A stretch of 64,000 nucleotides of DNA. It comes from Stratiolaelaps scimitus (taxonomy: Eukaryota; Arthropoda; Arachnida; Mesostigmata; Laelapidae). Of this stretch, positions 13,391-25,864 are shown in pieces. The notes under the pieces were generated by a model. The model had not been told where the DNA came from, made no database searches, and saw only the letters and a program-made list of their open reading frames with translations. Every line of letters begins with the position of its first letter. The first letter of the stretch is position 1. Location: contig JABWDB010000004.1 in assembly GCA_019614645.1 (NCBI GenBank), positions 19,282,001-19,346,000 of the forward strand, in the 5' to 3' direction. The position numbers and the translations under genes are program-made.

Positions 13391-13520
13391 TCGGGATGAC
13401 TAGGGCAGTGACGGTCTGCCGTTTAATTGCCAGAGCCGCTCTCCGCCGGCAATGACTCTTTGTCGTTGTGAGTTTGTTGCGTTTCGGCTCCTTGGCGACG
13501 GTGGACTTCTTGAACGGAAG
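13391..13520 (-). CDS. Gene 1 exon: basic linker entering the first membrane helix
   Basis: The acceptor is very good (ctatatttcag). The exon starts at a codon boundary, LPFKKSTVAKEPKRNKL, and runs 43 codons to a weaker donor, CCGA|gtacga, leaving one base. The sequence is rich in Lys/Arg (KKSTVAKEPKR, CRRR) and ends TVTALVIP, which flows straight into the hydrophobic hairpin of the next exon. Positive charges before a membrane helix fit the positive-inside rule. A second frame is open for 31 codons and then stops; it does not match the phase of the next exon, so I prefer this one. Confidence 0.55.
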
Positions 13521-13583
13521 CTGAAATATAGCACAGCCAAAGAAAGTCAAGGCAAAAGATAGACTCTTGTTAACTGTACTCAC

Positions 13584-13618
13584 TAATCGTGGCGTTCTCA
13601 ATGGTTTTGTGTCTATTC
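13584..13618 (-). other. Possible alternative cassette exon with immediate stop
   Basis: A 35-base segment has a good acceptor (aatttctgggtag) and a consensus-like donor (TTA|gtgagtac), separated by a 63-base intron from the next gene 1 exon. Read in the phase set by the exon at 14148-14255, its first two codons are GAA TAG, so inclusion would end the protein before the membrane hairpin. It could be a regulated poison or soluble-isoform exon, or a chance pair of sites. Confidence 0.25.
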
Positions 13619-14147
13619 CTACCCAGAAATTCAATTAAATATGAGCCGACAATCATCAATAGATAGAATTATGGTATTCGAGGTGGATGAATGATGGCGA
13701 TCAGGGTACCGGACTTTGAAACGTGACCACACGAGCTGACTGAGTGATCTAGATAGTGCCACTTTCAAAATGACTACAATAAATGCATTCTTTATCACTT
13801 GCAATAGCTGTAACTTTACGGCACCAGGACTTTGCTGAAGACCTATTGCCTATTAGCACGATAGGTGTGGGGAGTAATGATATTAAAGCTGGCTAAATGT
13901 CACCATCTGTAGGCTGACTTTAAGAGGAGATATTATAGATAATAGATATTAGTTTAGGCCCGCGCCGCGCTTGTGTGATTGGCATGACCATCAATATATT
14001 TCCTATATTTAACATATCCTGTGGCCGGCCTTTGTGAATACAGTCAAAAATGAAAAATAGGTTGAACCTGTGACCCATGAAGATCAATCGATTCGGTGAC
14101 TAAAATGCTTCAATTCTTAATCGATTTCAGTGACTAGCATGCGGTAC

Positions 14148-14255
14148 CTGACTGAGCTGATCGAGCTTTGATAATACCGACTCGCTACCGGGATTACAGT
14201 ACAGACTCGAGGGACCGTCAGGGTGAAGTTTCGCCTTTTGCTTGACATCATAAAC
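14148..14255 (-). CDS. Gene 1 exon: polar region before the basic linker
   Basis: The exon has 36 codons, phase 0 at both ends, with acceptor ttaatgctag and donor CAG|gtaccg. The product begins VYDVKQKAKLHPDGPSSLYC and ends SVLSKLDQLSQ. It is balanced and soluble-looking, and about a third of codons have RNY form, above the one quarter expected by chance. The end joins LPFKK of the next exon without a break. A second open frame through the same DNA does not connect in phase. The donor is non-consensus at positions +4 to +6. Confidence 0.5.
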
Positions 14256-14595
14256 CTAGCATTAAAACCTACGATAACTGCAGCATATCGTCGTGTTTAT
14301 CAGCCAATTTTTCGTCTCACTCTGTGTTCACAGCCATCTTTCGATAGTCGGTGCCCAACAGAAACCAAAGCCGTTGACTAAAGCCACACAGCGGCTCCTG
14401 CTGAAGCTAACGGGGGCCAGTCACTTCGGGCGCTTCTCAAGAGATTTCCCACGCGGAGGCCAAATGAACACGCGTGATCACTACTGCACTGCCATCCTGC
14501 GTGGTTGACTTCAGGAGAGGTCTCTGTCTGGCCGAAACACATAATATAAAATACAACCCAGATTCAGATTTTATGATTGCTGTCTGTTTCCTTAC

Positions 14596-14870
14596 GTGGT
14601 GCGCAACGCGTTACGCGCCGTGGTGCGCTGCCGGTTCCCGCTTCGTTGTTGTAAGCACAAAGAACTACCGGAGACGCCGTGCCATACAGGCAGCACGAGA
14701 GTGAAGAGGTGCAGCGGTCCATCCAACCAGAAGAACGACATAAAAGCGTTTTGGTAGCTCGATAACGATCGAGCGCGTAAAAGATCTTATTTGCGTTAAA
14801 GGTCCCTCCATATATGTCTACCTCGTTAAGAGCCCTCTCGACAATGTCCGCACGCACTGCATGCTGTGAG
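14596..14870 (-). CDS. Candidate exon of unknown gene, 91 open codons
   Basis: The frame is open for 275 bases between a strong acceptor (gtatttaacag) and a strong donor (CAC|gtaaggaa). It starts in phase 2 and ends in phase 1. The N-terminal half reads SQHAVRADIVERALNEVDIY and looks like a folded protein; the second half is Cys-rich (SSLSCCLYGTAS). An internal donor (GAG|gtagac) could shorten it to 49 bases. It lies inside a gene 1 intron but does not match the phase of the flanking gene 1 exons. It could be an alternative exon, a nested gene or chance. Confidence 0.2.
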
Positions 14871-15317
14871 CTGTTAAATACAGAGTATCCGAATAGTCGG
14901 TCTGCTTTACGTTAAAAGGTGATCGTAGAGTGATGGCGAAAGGTCATTGAGCAGGTGCGAATTGATTTTGCGGAGCGACGCTTTGAGGGACGCAGTTTGT
15001 ACGTCTAGGCGTCTAGTCAAAACAGCCGACGCGCCTTCATCTGCGACCCTGTTATTGAACAGTTGCTTGAGCAAGTAGTAAATGATAACTGATAATTAGG
15101 TGCAGATGCGAAGCGGAATCGGCATTTTGCAAATGTCTTCATGACTTCAATTTCCTGTCGTCGTAGGTCCATACTGTGGGGGTCACCGCCCTTAGCGATT
15201 AGAACGAAATTCCCTTGAGTTTACCTATCGCTTAATGGACACTAAGTTGCATCTGCATATTATAGGAACAACATTCGTCAGCTGCGGACGTTGCCTCTGC
15301 AAGTTTGCGTTTTGCAG

Positions 15318-15448
15318 GTCCGAGCATGGAAAGACGAGTTGGATGATATTGGACAGATATTTTTCATGGGGAACACCACCTTCATCAGAACTGTCCGAAA
15401 CGACCGAGATGCATTCGTCTCACGTGCGTTCTGCACGCGATGCAATGG
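15318..15448 (+). CDS. Candidate plus-strand exon, unknown product
   Basis: The acceptor is strong (gtttgcgttttgcag). The frame VRAWKDELDDIGQIFFMGNT continues for 43 codons to FCTRCNG and a weak donor (ATGG|gtgcat). About 40% of codons are RNY, the highest share I found in a non-repetitive frame here, and the opposite strand in the same register has a stop. No partner exon could be fixed: the next plus acceptor, near 15723, is open in all three frames. It lies within a gene 1 intron on the other strand. I do not recognise it. Confidence 0.25.
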
Positions 15449-15968
15449 GTGCATCTCCTACATTATCCCCTCCTCATATATGTATTAGTACTATTACAGT
15501 GATAACTATTACTGAAACTTCGTGCCGGCAAACCCAGCACAATCGTTGGCGCCCCCATGCCGACCATGGTGCCCCCATGTCTCGGGCGTTTTCTGTGTGA
15601 TCTAACCAACGGCGCGGGTCCGCTGCGCTCGCTCGTAAATCTTACTGGTGTCCAATGAGCAAGTGATCGTTGACTGCACAAAGATGATACGCAGAGAATG
15701 GAGTGTCACGTTACACTTCAGGCGACGTTCACGATGCGCGTCTTCGAGGACGAGGATGGTCAAAAACGTGGGTCGTTCAACAAACGCCACCGGCAACACG
15801 CACAACAGCTACGTCAACCGCAGAGGTAGCTGCGTCTGTACCGGTTAATGGAGGCGTGACACCCCGTGTGCTACGGCGTCAACGCGTTGCATCGTCACAC
15901 TTCGGCGTTTGTGCCTAGCGGACAGCGGAGAAATATTCCCAACATCGATTGTCGAAGCAAGGAGCTAT

Positions 15969-15999
<31 letters not shown>

Positions 16000-18900
16000 G
16001 AGTACACGTGCTAGGCTGGCAACGATCACGGGACGCAATGTTAACCCGCACCGTACTCGTGCGAGTACCTTGATTTTGTATGGCTAGAATAGACCACAAG
16101 ATACACGGCACGTTTTTTTATTTTGGATCATTGCGCTCATCAAAAACTGCTTGCAGCGATGGTGGCCGTGATAGCTGTTAGGACATGCTAATGGCGAGTG
16201 GCGGGTGACGACAATTGTGAGAATTTCTTCTACAGTATAAAACGATATATAAATATCTCGCCCTCAGAAGCAACAGTGTACCCACAACAATGGATAGCAT
16301 ATATTCCCATAAGCCGTAATTGTAATCGATTATTTCATTTCGACTTCTTCGTTGAGATACAGTTCGGTTTCGTCCGGAGCGGCACCGATTTTATCGACGC
16401 GGTGAGAACTGTTCCAAGCGCAGTTCCACTATTTCCTTATTAATCCGGCCACTACGCACAATTGTACTTCAGACAATTTGAGGTAGCGATCGCATTTGGC
16501 CTCGCTCTCTCTCGTCTTCTCTTCTGGGTCTCATAGGTTTGGGACTCGTGAAGCAAGGTCCTCATTACTTCACGAATTCAGTGCGATGTGGACAGACGAT
16601 TTTAGTGAAATTTCGCTAGCATCCCATCACTATGAAAGCACGCCGCACACTTGAGCACTCCAACACCAGTTGGCAGCGATGTCAAGCACACAGCTGCCTC
16701 AGAGAAAGCATTATCTGATAACCCATTTCAACGAAATGCGAATTATTTCCAGCCGCGCTACCCCGACAGGTATCTAGACCGCCGATTTGACACGAACCAA
16801 AGCTGAAGGTGGAGAAGCGTGTCGTGTGCTACAGTTACAAATGAAAATAAATAGGGATCTGCTGTTGTTCTTTCCCTTCGCAATGGACCTGTTCGTGGTG
16901 TGACAATTCCCGCCCGCACCGTCCCTGCCGATATTGCCGTAGGCGGATGATGAACTGGCGAGTGGTCATGTGACGGTCGATTTCGAAGCAGCGTTCTTAA
17001 GTGTTTTCGCAATTTTTTCAGAGCTCTCCACATGATTGATCACAGACAGACACATTGAAACGAACGGGCATAATAACTAAATATAGGTACAGGCCAATAT
17101 ACACACACACACACACAAACTCACACTTAGACACAAACGAACTATTTCACTTGGTCAATTCCGAAGCGTGGAAGGGTGAAACACAATTGGATCACCACTC
17201 TACCGTTACCAGCCAGTTAATAGTCCACTCTCTTTTTGGATACTCTCTCAGGGCTATACGCCGTAGCATTCGTTTCAATTGGACGCGCACTTCGAACATC
17301 CACAGTCAGAGTAACGGAGAGACTGCTCATAATATTAACCAAATCTCTGCTGCTCATTATATATTATATTAGCGTAGGCATTACACAACGGACACATTCA
17401 TCCCTTGTGTTCGTGACGACCCCCCCCGTCCGATTTGATGTCTGTATTGTTTTGACGGGAATGATGCCGGCAAAGGCCGGCTCCCGTGGAACCGGAAGGC
17501 CAGTTCAACGGCAGCGGTGTCTATGTGAATAGACCATCCAGAGCCATGGTCATAAAGACGATGTAAGTGTATAACTTCCAGTAGTCGTGTGAGATGAAGT
17601 TGGCTTGAATTAGCTTAAGGTGTAGTTTCGGCCAGTAACTACATGATAACGGTGACTACGTTCCATGGGAGCCATGGAACGTAGCAGCTATATACCTTAC
17701 AGGACATTGATGGTATCCCAGGCCAAATTAATATTGGACCGGAACTCGGAGCTGGATCCATAGTATAACTAGATATACGCGCATGTGCGTGTGTGGTTTA
17801 ATGTCATAATTTGTATGATCGCGTATAAGACACTGAGCAATGGCCTTATCGCACTGCTCGCACAAAACCGGATAAATCATTAAATACTTCATCGCTCTTC
17901 AGATAAAATTAGTAACAGTGACTAAACCTAGGGGTAATGAATAGGATTAAATATGATGGTATAATCATGTCAGTACCAATCGTTCGTCTCAAACACGAAA
18001 TCCCTAAATACAAAATTTGCAACGGATTTCCAGTCTTCACAGGGTAAAAAACAAATACGGTTGTTCCCCTCCCACGCCACCATTCGAAATGATTATATCT
18101 AGATCCCAATTATAGTACATGACTCTTCGGTTAGCAAAGACACATCTGTGATTTAGAATAATTGAGCCATTAAAAGCAGGAATATCAGTCGTCCACCAAA
18201 AACACTGTATTAACGCGTGTAAGCCCCTGTAATTACATGTGTAGATATACAGTTTAATTGGACGTCTCCAAAAATATATATTTGCCAATACTATACCGTA
18301 GCACACTCCGGCCTAAAACGAATCAAAATATCGTACATTGTGCTCATAATACACTCTAGTCCAGTTTGAATTCTAAACATCGTATGTCTCTTGTTGGCGA
18401 GCTCACTCCTTGTTTCCGTTTGTTACGTCAGTGCCAAAAATCTGTCCGATTTTTTGTTGTGCTATGATCACCGCTGATGACCTCCCACTGAACACGAAAT
18501 AGCAACCAATATACAGACGGATAACAAACATTGATTTTCGTGTAGATTTTACAGACACCTACACGCACAGAGAATGATAATTTGATCATTCTTACTGAAC
18601 GAAACGAAACCATCTCATGGGGATAAGATAGTACTACAAAAAATATCGTATAGCGTATTCTACAAAATTAGCCATTTGGTCATTTTGATGAACGTAATTA
18701 AGATCATTAAGACCGTCCATACATTCCTAGGCGAACCGAGTGCCGTAGAGCCCCATTTCGATTTAGACAGCAGCAACATTTCACCATACGTATCGTATCT
18801 CTCCGATCGTAACTTCTCGATCTTCAAGATCTGATGCACGCTCATCTCGTGCGGCTTTGGCCAGGTTGGTCATAAATCGGAAAAATATGACATTGATCCC

Positions 18901-21900
18901 AGCCAGGCAGGGCGCATTGATGTGCCAAAATGAGATCGACCAAACGCGTGCATTCTATCTATTCGCAATACTAATAATAATAGTTTCATTGCAGGTCCGA
19001 TGGTCCTGCGATCGTTGCTGTTGATGTTATTATCGCTGCTTTCATTGCAGTTTGTAATTATTCGACCATTAATTATCTTAATCCCCGCCACGATTACAGC
19101 GATTATATCTCCCCTTGATCAAGAAGTCGTCGCATCATATATATATATATATATATATACGTGATCCGTCCAACACAAAATGCATTCACACTGTGATCGA
19201 TTCACGGTGATTCATTCACGTCTTTCTCTACGATGAGAAACGTATATACATATATATATCTTCACAAGTGGTCGTCGCTCTAGAGCAACAGGGTAACATT
19301 CGTTGCATTGTGCCTTTCCTGATTGTAATAATAGTCTAAATGTGTCCCCAGTAAAAGATGGCCAGCGATTCATCGAACGAGAAGCCCATTGTGATGACAG
19401 GACAGCACCAGCAACAAGACCATCTAACCATCATCAGCCAGCTAGAAGACGACTACGGTGGATAAAACAACAGTACCGTTTAACACCACCATGCAGTTAT
19501 AGACCAATTACATATCATCATCATCAGCATCAGCACATCGCCATATGATCGTCGTAGTTGAGTTGTTGTTCTTGACTGTTGATCAAGTACACTCATCCAA
19601 GCAGCAACCATCCAAGCCGCTGCAAAAGTCTCGTTCGAATTGATGAAGTCGACGAAGTCCTCAGGGCTGGCTAACTGGCGAACGTTCCACGCATAATTGC
19701 AACACAATGTTGTGAGCAGAGCGAAATCGAACAGTCGAACAAGCGACGTCAACCCAGCATCGTGTTATATAGGAAATAGCCAAATGGAGTTGTAAATTAA
19801 CGGGGTATACCATATTACATCGATAGACGTGCATAGGTATTCATAGCCTGCTGAGTATACATACGTGCGCTCGCATTAGCATCCGTAGCTGGACATTTTC
19901 TGTGCCCCACTTGGGCGTACATCGATTGTGTTGTAGGCAGATTGGCACAATAACATTAGATGAACGTTTGCTGGGATCTCTTGAGAGGCGGCGACGACAG
20001 GGGTGTTGAGTCGCGGTAGTTGGCTTTAATTATCATTCACTGCAATTGTCTGCAGGAGGAGGCGTCTCCGCTGTGGCGTTTCGACCAGTACAAATTACGG
20101 CCAGCAAACGGGATATACATATATGTATATATACCCAACTGCATAGTCACTAGTCGCTGCATAATCTAACGCTGACTTTACGATAACAAAAGTGTTGTAG
20201 GCTAGCACTAAACTACCGTGTATGGGCGTGCTCCTTTTGATTACGTTTTAATTATTCAGTTATTAATAACCTGATTTACTGTGCACGTCTGTTTCCAATC
20301 AACCAAGCTCCATTTCGATGTTGAAGACTGCCACCGTGCAGAAATCCGAACGCAGCCACACGTTAAAACGGAGCTTGAATTACGCGAAATATGCATTTAC
20401 ATAAACGTTGGCAACGATTGAAAATTGCCGAGACAGAGAGAGAATGCGGGGGGGGGGGGTCTAAGCACGGCGTCCAAATAAATGGGTGTCGGTCAACCTG
20501 TCGACCCTTTTTTGCTTTACACATAGCCTTTTTGTCGATCTCAGCACCATGTGTCAGTCGACTAAGAAACAGCAGTAGTGGGTTCATAACGAAGCACATC
20601 TACACATGTACATTCTGTGTGGTTAGCTGGTTGATACTGTATCCTCCAACTAGAAAGATTAACTAATTTCGATCTCAGACAGATTGATACAGAATCACCG
20701 GGAGACAGAAAGCTTCGTGTCATAGAATATGCCGTTATTCCATGCGATTGTTGTTGCTGTTGTTGTTGTTGTCTGTAGCTAGGGACAATGATCTCTATGA
20801 AACCGCGGCTCAGCATCTATCATGATCAGGTGAGGCACAATTTCAGCGGGCGGCGGCGACGACGACAACAACAGTTCAGATTTGTTTCACGACGATTTCA
20901 GAAGTGGCAAGGTCACCCGACACTGCCTGCTGCTGCTGTGTGACTCAAGCCCCGATACGTTCCTGCATACGGATCAAATCAAACCATCACGATCCGCTGC
21001 CGCAGACAAACACAGGCGCTCATACGACCTTGCTTCGCCAGTGGGGGACGGGGTGTTTGGACACACAACCCCTGGGGGGACCCCCAGCACGATCGCACAG
21101 ACGGAGGGTACGAGTGATCGCCACAGCAATCGCTTATCATTGAAAGCTGCGCTCGCCATCCGCACAAAGCGCCCCAAGTCAGTCTGCCACAAAACCGCAA
21201 TAAACGCTATAGCCAGCGGCGGCGGGCGGCGGGCGGCAACGATCTATCTATCTATCTATCACGAACGGTGATCATTTCACACTGGAGTAGCGAGTGGCCG
21301 CGTTTTTCTTTTTCCCTGACGATTGCTGCAGGCTTTCCATTCATTCTTCGTTGGCCCGCTATCATATCTGTCATAGTAGAACATGGCCATCATCAACAAC
21401 AACAACAACAGATTGTAGTATTCATAAAATACATGAACGTGGTTGAGCGGCCGGCAGCGAGGCCGAGATTCGAGGCAATCTTCAACATCTGATGTTCTAG
21501 TAGCCCCATGTATTTATTATCTATGCGTATATATACAATGGGAGATAGTCGAGAGTGATGACGTCGTTCTGTCAATGTTCGACACAGATGTAGTGGTGAC
21601 GGTTAGCCGACGCTGCCGTTGAGGTTGGTAGCAACACAGCGGACAAGTTTGCAATGGGTGTGTTCTAATGAGATCTAGTTCACGGTCTACGATTGTAAAG
21701 TGGATCTCTCCAATTCCGTACTTCGCTTTGTGTGTGAACGCATCAGCGATGGGGAACGGGAGGTGTTATCTGTTACGCGGGATGTCTTCGACTCCCAGAT
21801 GGCTCCATTCGCCACAGCTCATTCGTGCTACTTATCTTATTATTATTATTATTGTAAAATATATGTGTTTAGCGGTTGGCTTACACTCGAAAACTACTCA

Positions 21901-23417
21901 TGTCAGTATTGCGGTCGGGTACCACCTTACGCAGTGCCATGAGATCTACAATACGAAACTGAGGTAATCGCTGTTCCGGTTAGTAAAGTCGACAGCATGT
22001 TGTTTCGCAGAGTAATCATTGGATTGTAAGCGAGATATAAGCAAACATACAATTCGGTTCGTCTCGTATTTGGTGCATTGTAGCGTTCCGTGAGACGGAC
22101 GTGCATGTGTTCTTTATGAGTAGCTATGTGTGCTGATATCTTTGCAAAACACCCACAGTGTACACCTATAGATCGGATACATATCAATGGCTATTCTCGA
22201 ACTTGCTGGTTATTTCGAAGGTCACCCATCACATCTATTGCACACGATGTTTGTTTTCTCCATTTCTCGCTCTCTCTCCCTCTCTCTAGCGTTTTCTGTC
22301 CCTATAGTACACGTTTAGGCGATAGATGACACGATAACAGGCCTCTGAAAGGCACGATCCAAAGCTAAGAAAGCGAACACCGAAACAATCACAGCGACAT
22401 TGCCACACCACAGATGGCAGATCACAACGACAGATGCCAGATCCATTCAGATGTCGTGTTCATGACCAGATTCCTGCTGCACCTAACACGTATTGTCGCT
22501 TGTTCCACGACAAAAACCACCCCATTGAGGCATCAAATTCACACTCTCGCAGACAAACACACACACACACATGCACATTGTACCTGTATTCCCAAGTCCT
22601 CATCACCTCGATATCTGCCGATCTACTCCGTCATTCATTCCATCAAAATGTCAAACACCAAACGCGCACATGAAGACCGCACACATGTGTGTGTGCTTGC
22701 ATGTGTTCAGCCGCCCACCCAGAATATACAACATTTCATGTTGCAAGCTGAAAATCTCCTACAACTACCTCAGATATGCCCACCCCGATATCAGAGCCAC
22801 ACCCCTGTTTTGTCTGCTCGGTTACCTCCGATTTGTCGGCGGCGGCGGCGGAGGAGGCACTCTGTCCCATTGTTGTTGTTGACGACGCATGTTGCCGTGT
22901 CATATCGCCGCCAGCGAATGCCGCGACGGTTCATATGGTGGCGTACGCCAACCAATCTCTCTCTGTGTGTCCGATATCTGCTTGTACTGATACTATTGTG
23001 TCTATACCACTGTATCTGTCCGTGGAATAAAGGACGTCCGCTATTTTGTCCTGGCTATTGCTGCTGCCGTTTGCTATTCATCGTTTCATTGTGCCGCTGT
23101 ACCTTCGATTGTATTGCAGCTTACGGCAGCCGCTGTACGTGCGGTCCTGTTCTACGGCTGTCGTTTCCTACCATCAGCATTTAATCATAATGCCCCATTA
23201 TTCACAGTGGGGTTCATTCACACTCGAGCACAGCGGACACGCAAAGTCAAACCAACGGGGACACCCATTCGTATTACTTAGGGGGTGCCGAGCAAGATCT
23301 CATTGCGGTATACGCCACACAATGTCAGGGAGCAGCGGTGACGCAGGTGACGAGCGAGTCGTTTATGATATAACCAAATAGATTAAAGTGACGCGTTTCC
23401 ACTTGTCTTGAACGTAC
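15449..23417. other. Gene 1 intron sequence, repeats only
   Basis: It holds (AT)n tracts, the hairpin at 17656-17684, a CA run at 17101-17117 and CAA/GTT runs near 20750 and 21390. Strong-looking acceptors at about 15673 (minus) and 15722 (plus) were seen but gave no phase-consistent exon. The 256-codon frame at 22414-23184 is judged spurious. Confidence 0.45.
17656..17684. repeat. Hairpin, 13-base perfect arms with 3-base loop
   Basis: The arms ctacgttccatgg and ccatggaacgtag are separated by gag. No coding frame or splice site is evident around it. Confidence 0.9.
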
Positions 23418-23495
23418 AGACGGCTCTTGTTCCAGTGTTCTGCTGAGGTGGGTCTCATGTCGTCGTCCGATGGTGGCCGCTTCGTTCATTGTCGG
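23418..23495 (-). CDS. Gene 1 exon: polar 26-codon exon
   Basis: The acceptor cgctttcaacag and donor TCT|gtacgtt frame exactly 26 codons, phase 0 at both ends. The product starts PTMNEAATIGRRHETHLSRT and ends LEQEPS. The two other frames contain stops. It fits in phase between the exon ending AKLRDT and the exon starting VYDVKQ. The donor lacks the usual AG before GT, so the exon is less certain than those at 12.3-14.3 kb. Confidence 0.45.
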
Positions 23496-24303
23496 CTGTT
23501 GAAAGCGAACGAAGACGCGAACAGCGGTAACAAAACAAGCGGCCCCAGACAACGGGCGTCGAATATCGTCAGGAAAGATACGGATGTGAAACGTCTATGA
23601 AGGCTAGGTCATAGATAGTGCCGTGTAGTCAAGGCCATTGGTCCCCTCTCGACAAACGCTGATGTTACCGCCGCCGCCGGCGACCCCGCCACACTGCAGA
23701 GGACTCGCAGCTGGTCTTTGGCCCCCAGTAACGGCGATCACCGCCGTTATGACGATGACGCTCAGACCGACGGACGGTGACCGTTAGCAGAAAGGTACCA
23801 GTTAGGGGTTGGTGATGCAATCGAAAACGGCACGTACCACGTCGCATTTTTCCACCTAAGAACATTGTTACATGTGGACATGTATAGGTATCTATGGTCT
23901 ATATATGGTTTAACAGAGGTAGAAATATGAATGATGATTCAACAGACACCACTGTTATATGATATATGGAAATATGTGTAACATTTAAATCAAAGTAAAG
24001 CTGGCCCTGATAGGTAATTGAAATAATACTCAAAAGTGGTCATATATGCGGTATCACGTTGGCTATATGACGGAGATGTTCCAGTGCTCCAGGCATGCGG
24101 CGTCCGGCGAAGGAGATCGAGCAGTTCACGGGTAGAAAGTATGAAGTAGGTGGGGAAGCTATGAAGCATCATCAATATGACCATAAATCGAGTAATTAGT
24201 GAACGGTCTGGTTAACTAAAAAATCCTCCGCGGTCACCATTGCCATTTAGTTCCCTTCGTTTCATTTGATATGAAGTTCCTATCAAATCATACGATCGCT
24301 TAC

Positions 24304-24388
24304 CGTGTCCCGCAGTTTCGCGAAGAACTTCTTTATTGACTCCATCGTCAATATCGTTATTCTGTTGCTGTCTCCTCTGCGTCGGTTT
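24304..24388 (-). CDS. Gene 1 exon: amphipathic Lys/Phe-rich segment
   Basis: The acceptor is ttcggttaacag and the donor is ACG|gtaagcg, among the best splice pairs here. Entered in phase 2 it encodes NRRRGDSNRITILTMESIKK then FFAKLRDT, and ends at a codon boundary. The MESIKKFFAKLRDT part could form an amphipathic helix. Its ATG has a favourable context (A at -3, G at +4), so it could be an internal start for a shorter isoform. A second frame is also open but does not fit the exon at 23418-23495. Confidence 0.45.
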
Positions 24389-25833
24389 CTGTTAACCGAA
24401 AGTGTCCGCGCCTTCGCTCGTGTCCGAAACACCTGCGTTTATCCTAGTGACTGGTTTGCCGCACGAGGTTAGATATGCAACTGAAACAAATGAAGAAACG
24501 GATCCAAGTCAAGAATTTGGCATAGCATGCTTCCCTTGCATAATAGTATAACGTTAGTGATACCCGCCGTGGTAGTGCCGCACGTTGACAGAGTGCGGAG
24601 CTTACCAGCAACGAGGCATATACTCGGCGTTGGTCCTCCATGAGCCCCAGACCCGCATACCCATCTGGACTTCCTTCGAAACAATGAACGATGGTTCTAC
24701 TAGGTAAAGCTAGTTTGTGCTAGAAACGGGGGTGTGAATTGAGCGGGTGTGAGTCTCGCACTCTTATCGGAGGTCTGCACAAGAGCCGCTGTGGTCAAAC
24801 ATGGCGGGTTTGTCATAATGTAAAATATAGTATATCGACATGAACACCAGCCATAATGTTAATAATTGCTATAATCCTATACTATGCGTGGTTAAAACAA
24901 CTGCACCATCAACTACAACCAGCGAATCTGAAATGGAAGATACGCTAAGGATACGACGCACTGCTAGGGCTGAATGCTAGCTATACTATGCTCTCTCTCT
25001 CTCTCTCACTCTCTGTTATCTTATCAAGCCGAGTTGAAATTCAAGTCGGTCTACATAGATAGTTCACTACGTTTTAGTACCCAACATTCATCGCCGTAGC
25101 ACGGCCATAGTCGGCGTACATTTTCAGATAACCCCGATCTCACATCGGTTAACGTCACAACGCTACGCAACCCGTCTGGCTGCCGTATCCGGCCGTTTTT
25201 AGGCGACAAACGCCGAGTGACGGCGGACAATAAAAAGCGTAAACCACTTTACTGCGACAAACATCGTTTTGCTAACTACTACCCGAAGCGTTGATTATTG
25301 CTGCGATCGCCATTGCATGCCTGCCGTATGGTTGCTGTTCGCTTGCGCGCTTGGTTGTTTTTCTCTTCTATTTACGTCGCGTTGAGGTGTCTCGAAGTTG
25401 TTTTGCGCAGCTCGGTCAGCCGCTGCTGGACTGTGGGACGACCTATAACACCGTCCCCAAAATGCCACGATGTCAGTGCAGCAGTCGCCGTAGCGCGCAC
25501 CGTATCTGCACTCCACTACAACGTGTGGTAGGTAACGATGTCATCTACGCTGGCCGTAGCCGTTCACCAGTGACTTGGTGTTTGTCACTCATCTCGTTTG
25601 GTCTACGCACGACAACCCCCCAGCCCCTGTTACGCGATCCCAAGCCCACGCACCTGCAAACTTTAACAAAATAAAGAATGACTACTACTGCTACATTTCA
25701 CTATACTTCGGTGTCGCTACTGATTACAAACTGCACTGCGACACTATGTCGGTAGTGAGACAGGACGCCCGGTGAGCAACGAAACTTCGCCGGCGCATGA
25801 AGTCGACGCGAGCGAAAATTGTCGCGCAGTGAC

Positions 25834-25864
25834 TGACTCAGTCAGTCAGTGAGTCAGTGAGTCA
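25834..25864. promoter_or_regulatory. Cluster of three AP-1-type sites
   Basis: TGACTCA at 25834-25840 and TGAGTCA at 25850-25856 and 25858-25864 lie within 31 bases, with further partial GTCAG words between. This is the consensus site for bZIP dimers of the Jun/Fos type. It sits in the intron of gene 1 between the exons at 24.3 and 29.0 kb, so an intronic enhancer is possible (inference). Confidence 0.5.

Noticed and set aside
15602..15673. Minus exon after the strong acceptor atctttgtgcag
   Set aside because: Two donors and three open frames are possible and none fits the phase between the gene 1 exons at 23.4 and 14.2 kb.
15723..15826. Plus exon after acceptor ttacacttcag with donor gtagct
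   Set aside because: All three frames are open, so neither frame nor product could be chosen. The sites may be real, but the call would be arbitrary.
22414..23184. Longest open frame in the window (256 codons, plus)
   Set aside because: It runs through CA and GGC repeats, is Thr/His/Cys-rich without a domain, overlaps several other open frames and has no splice or promoter support.
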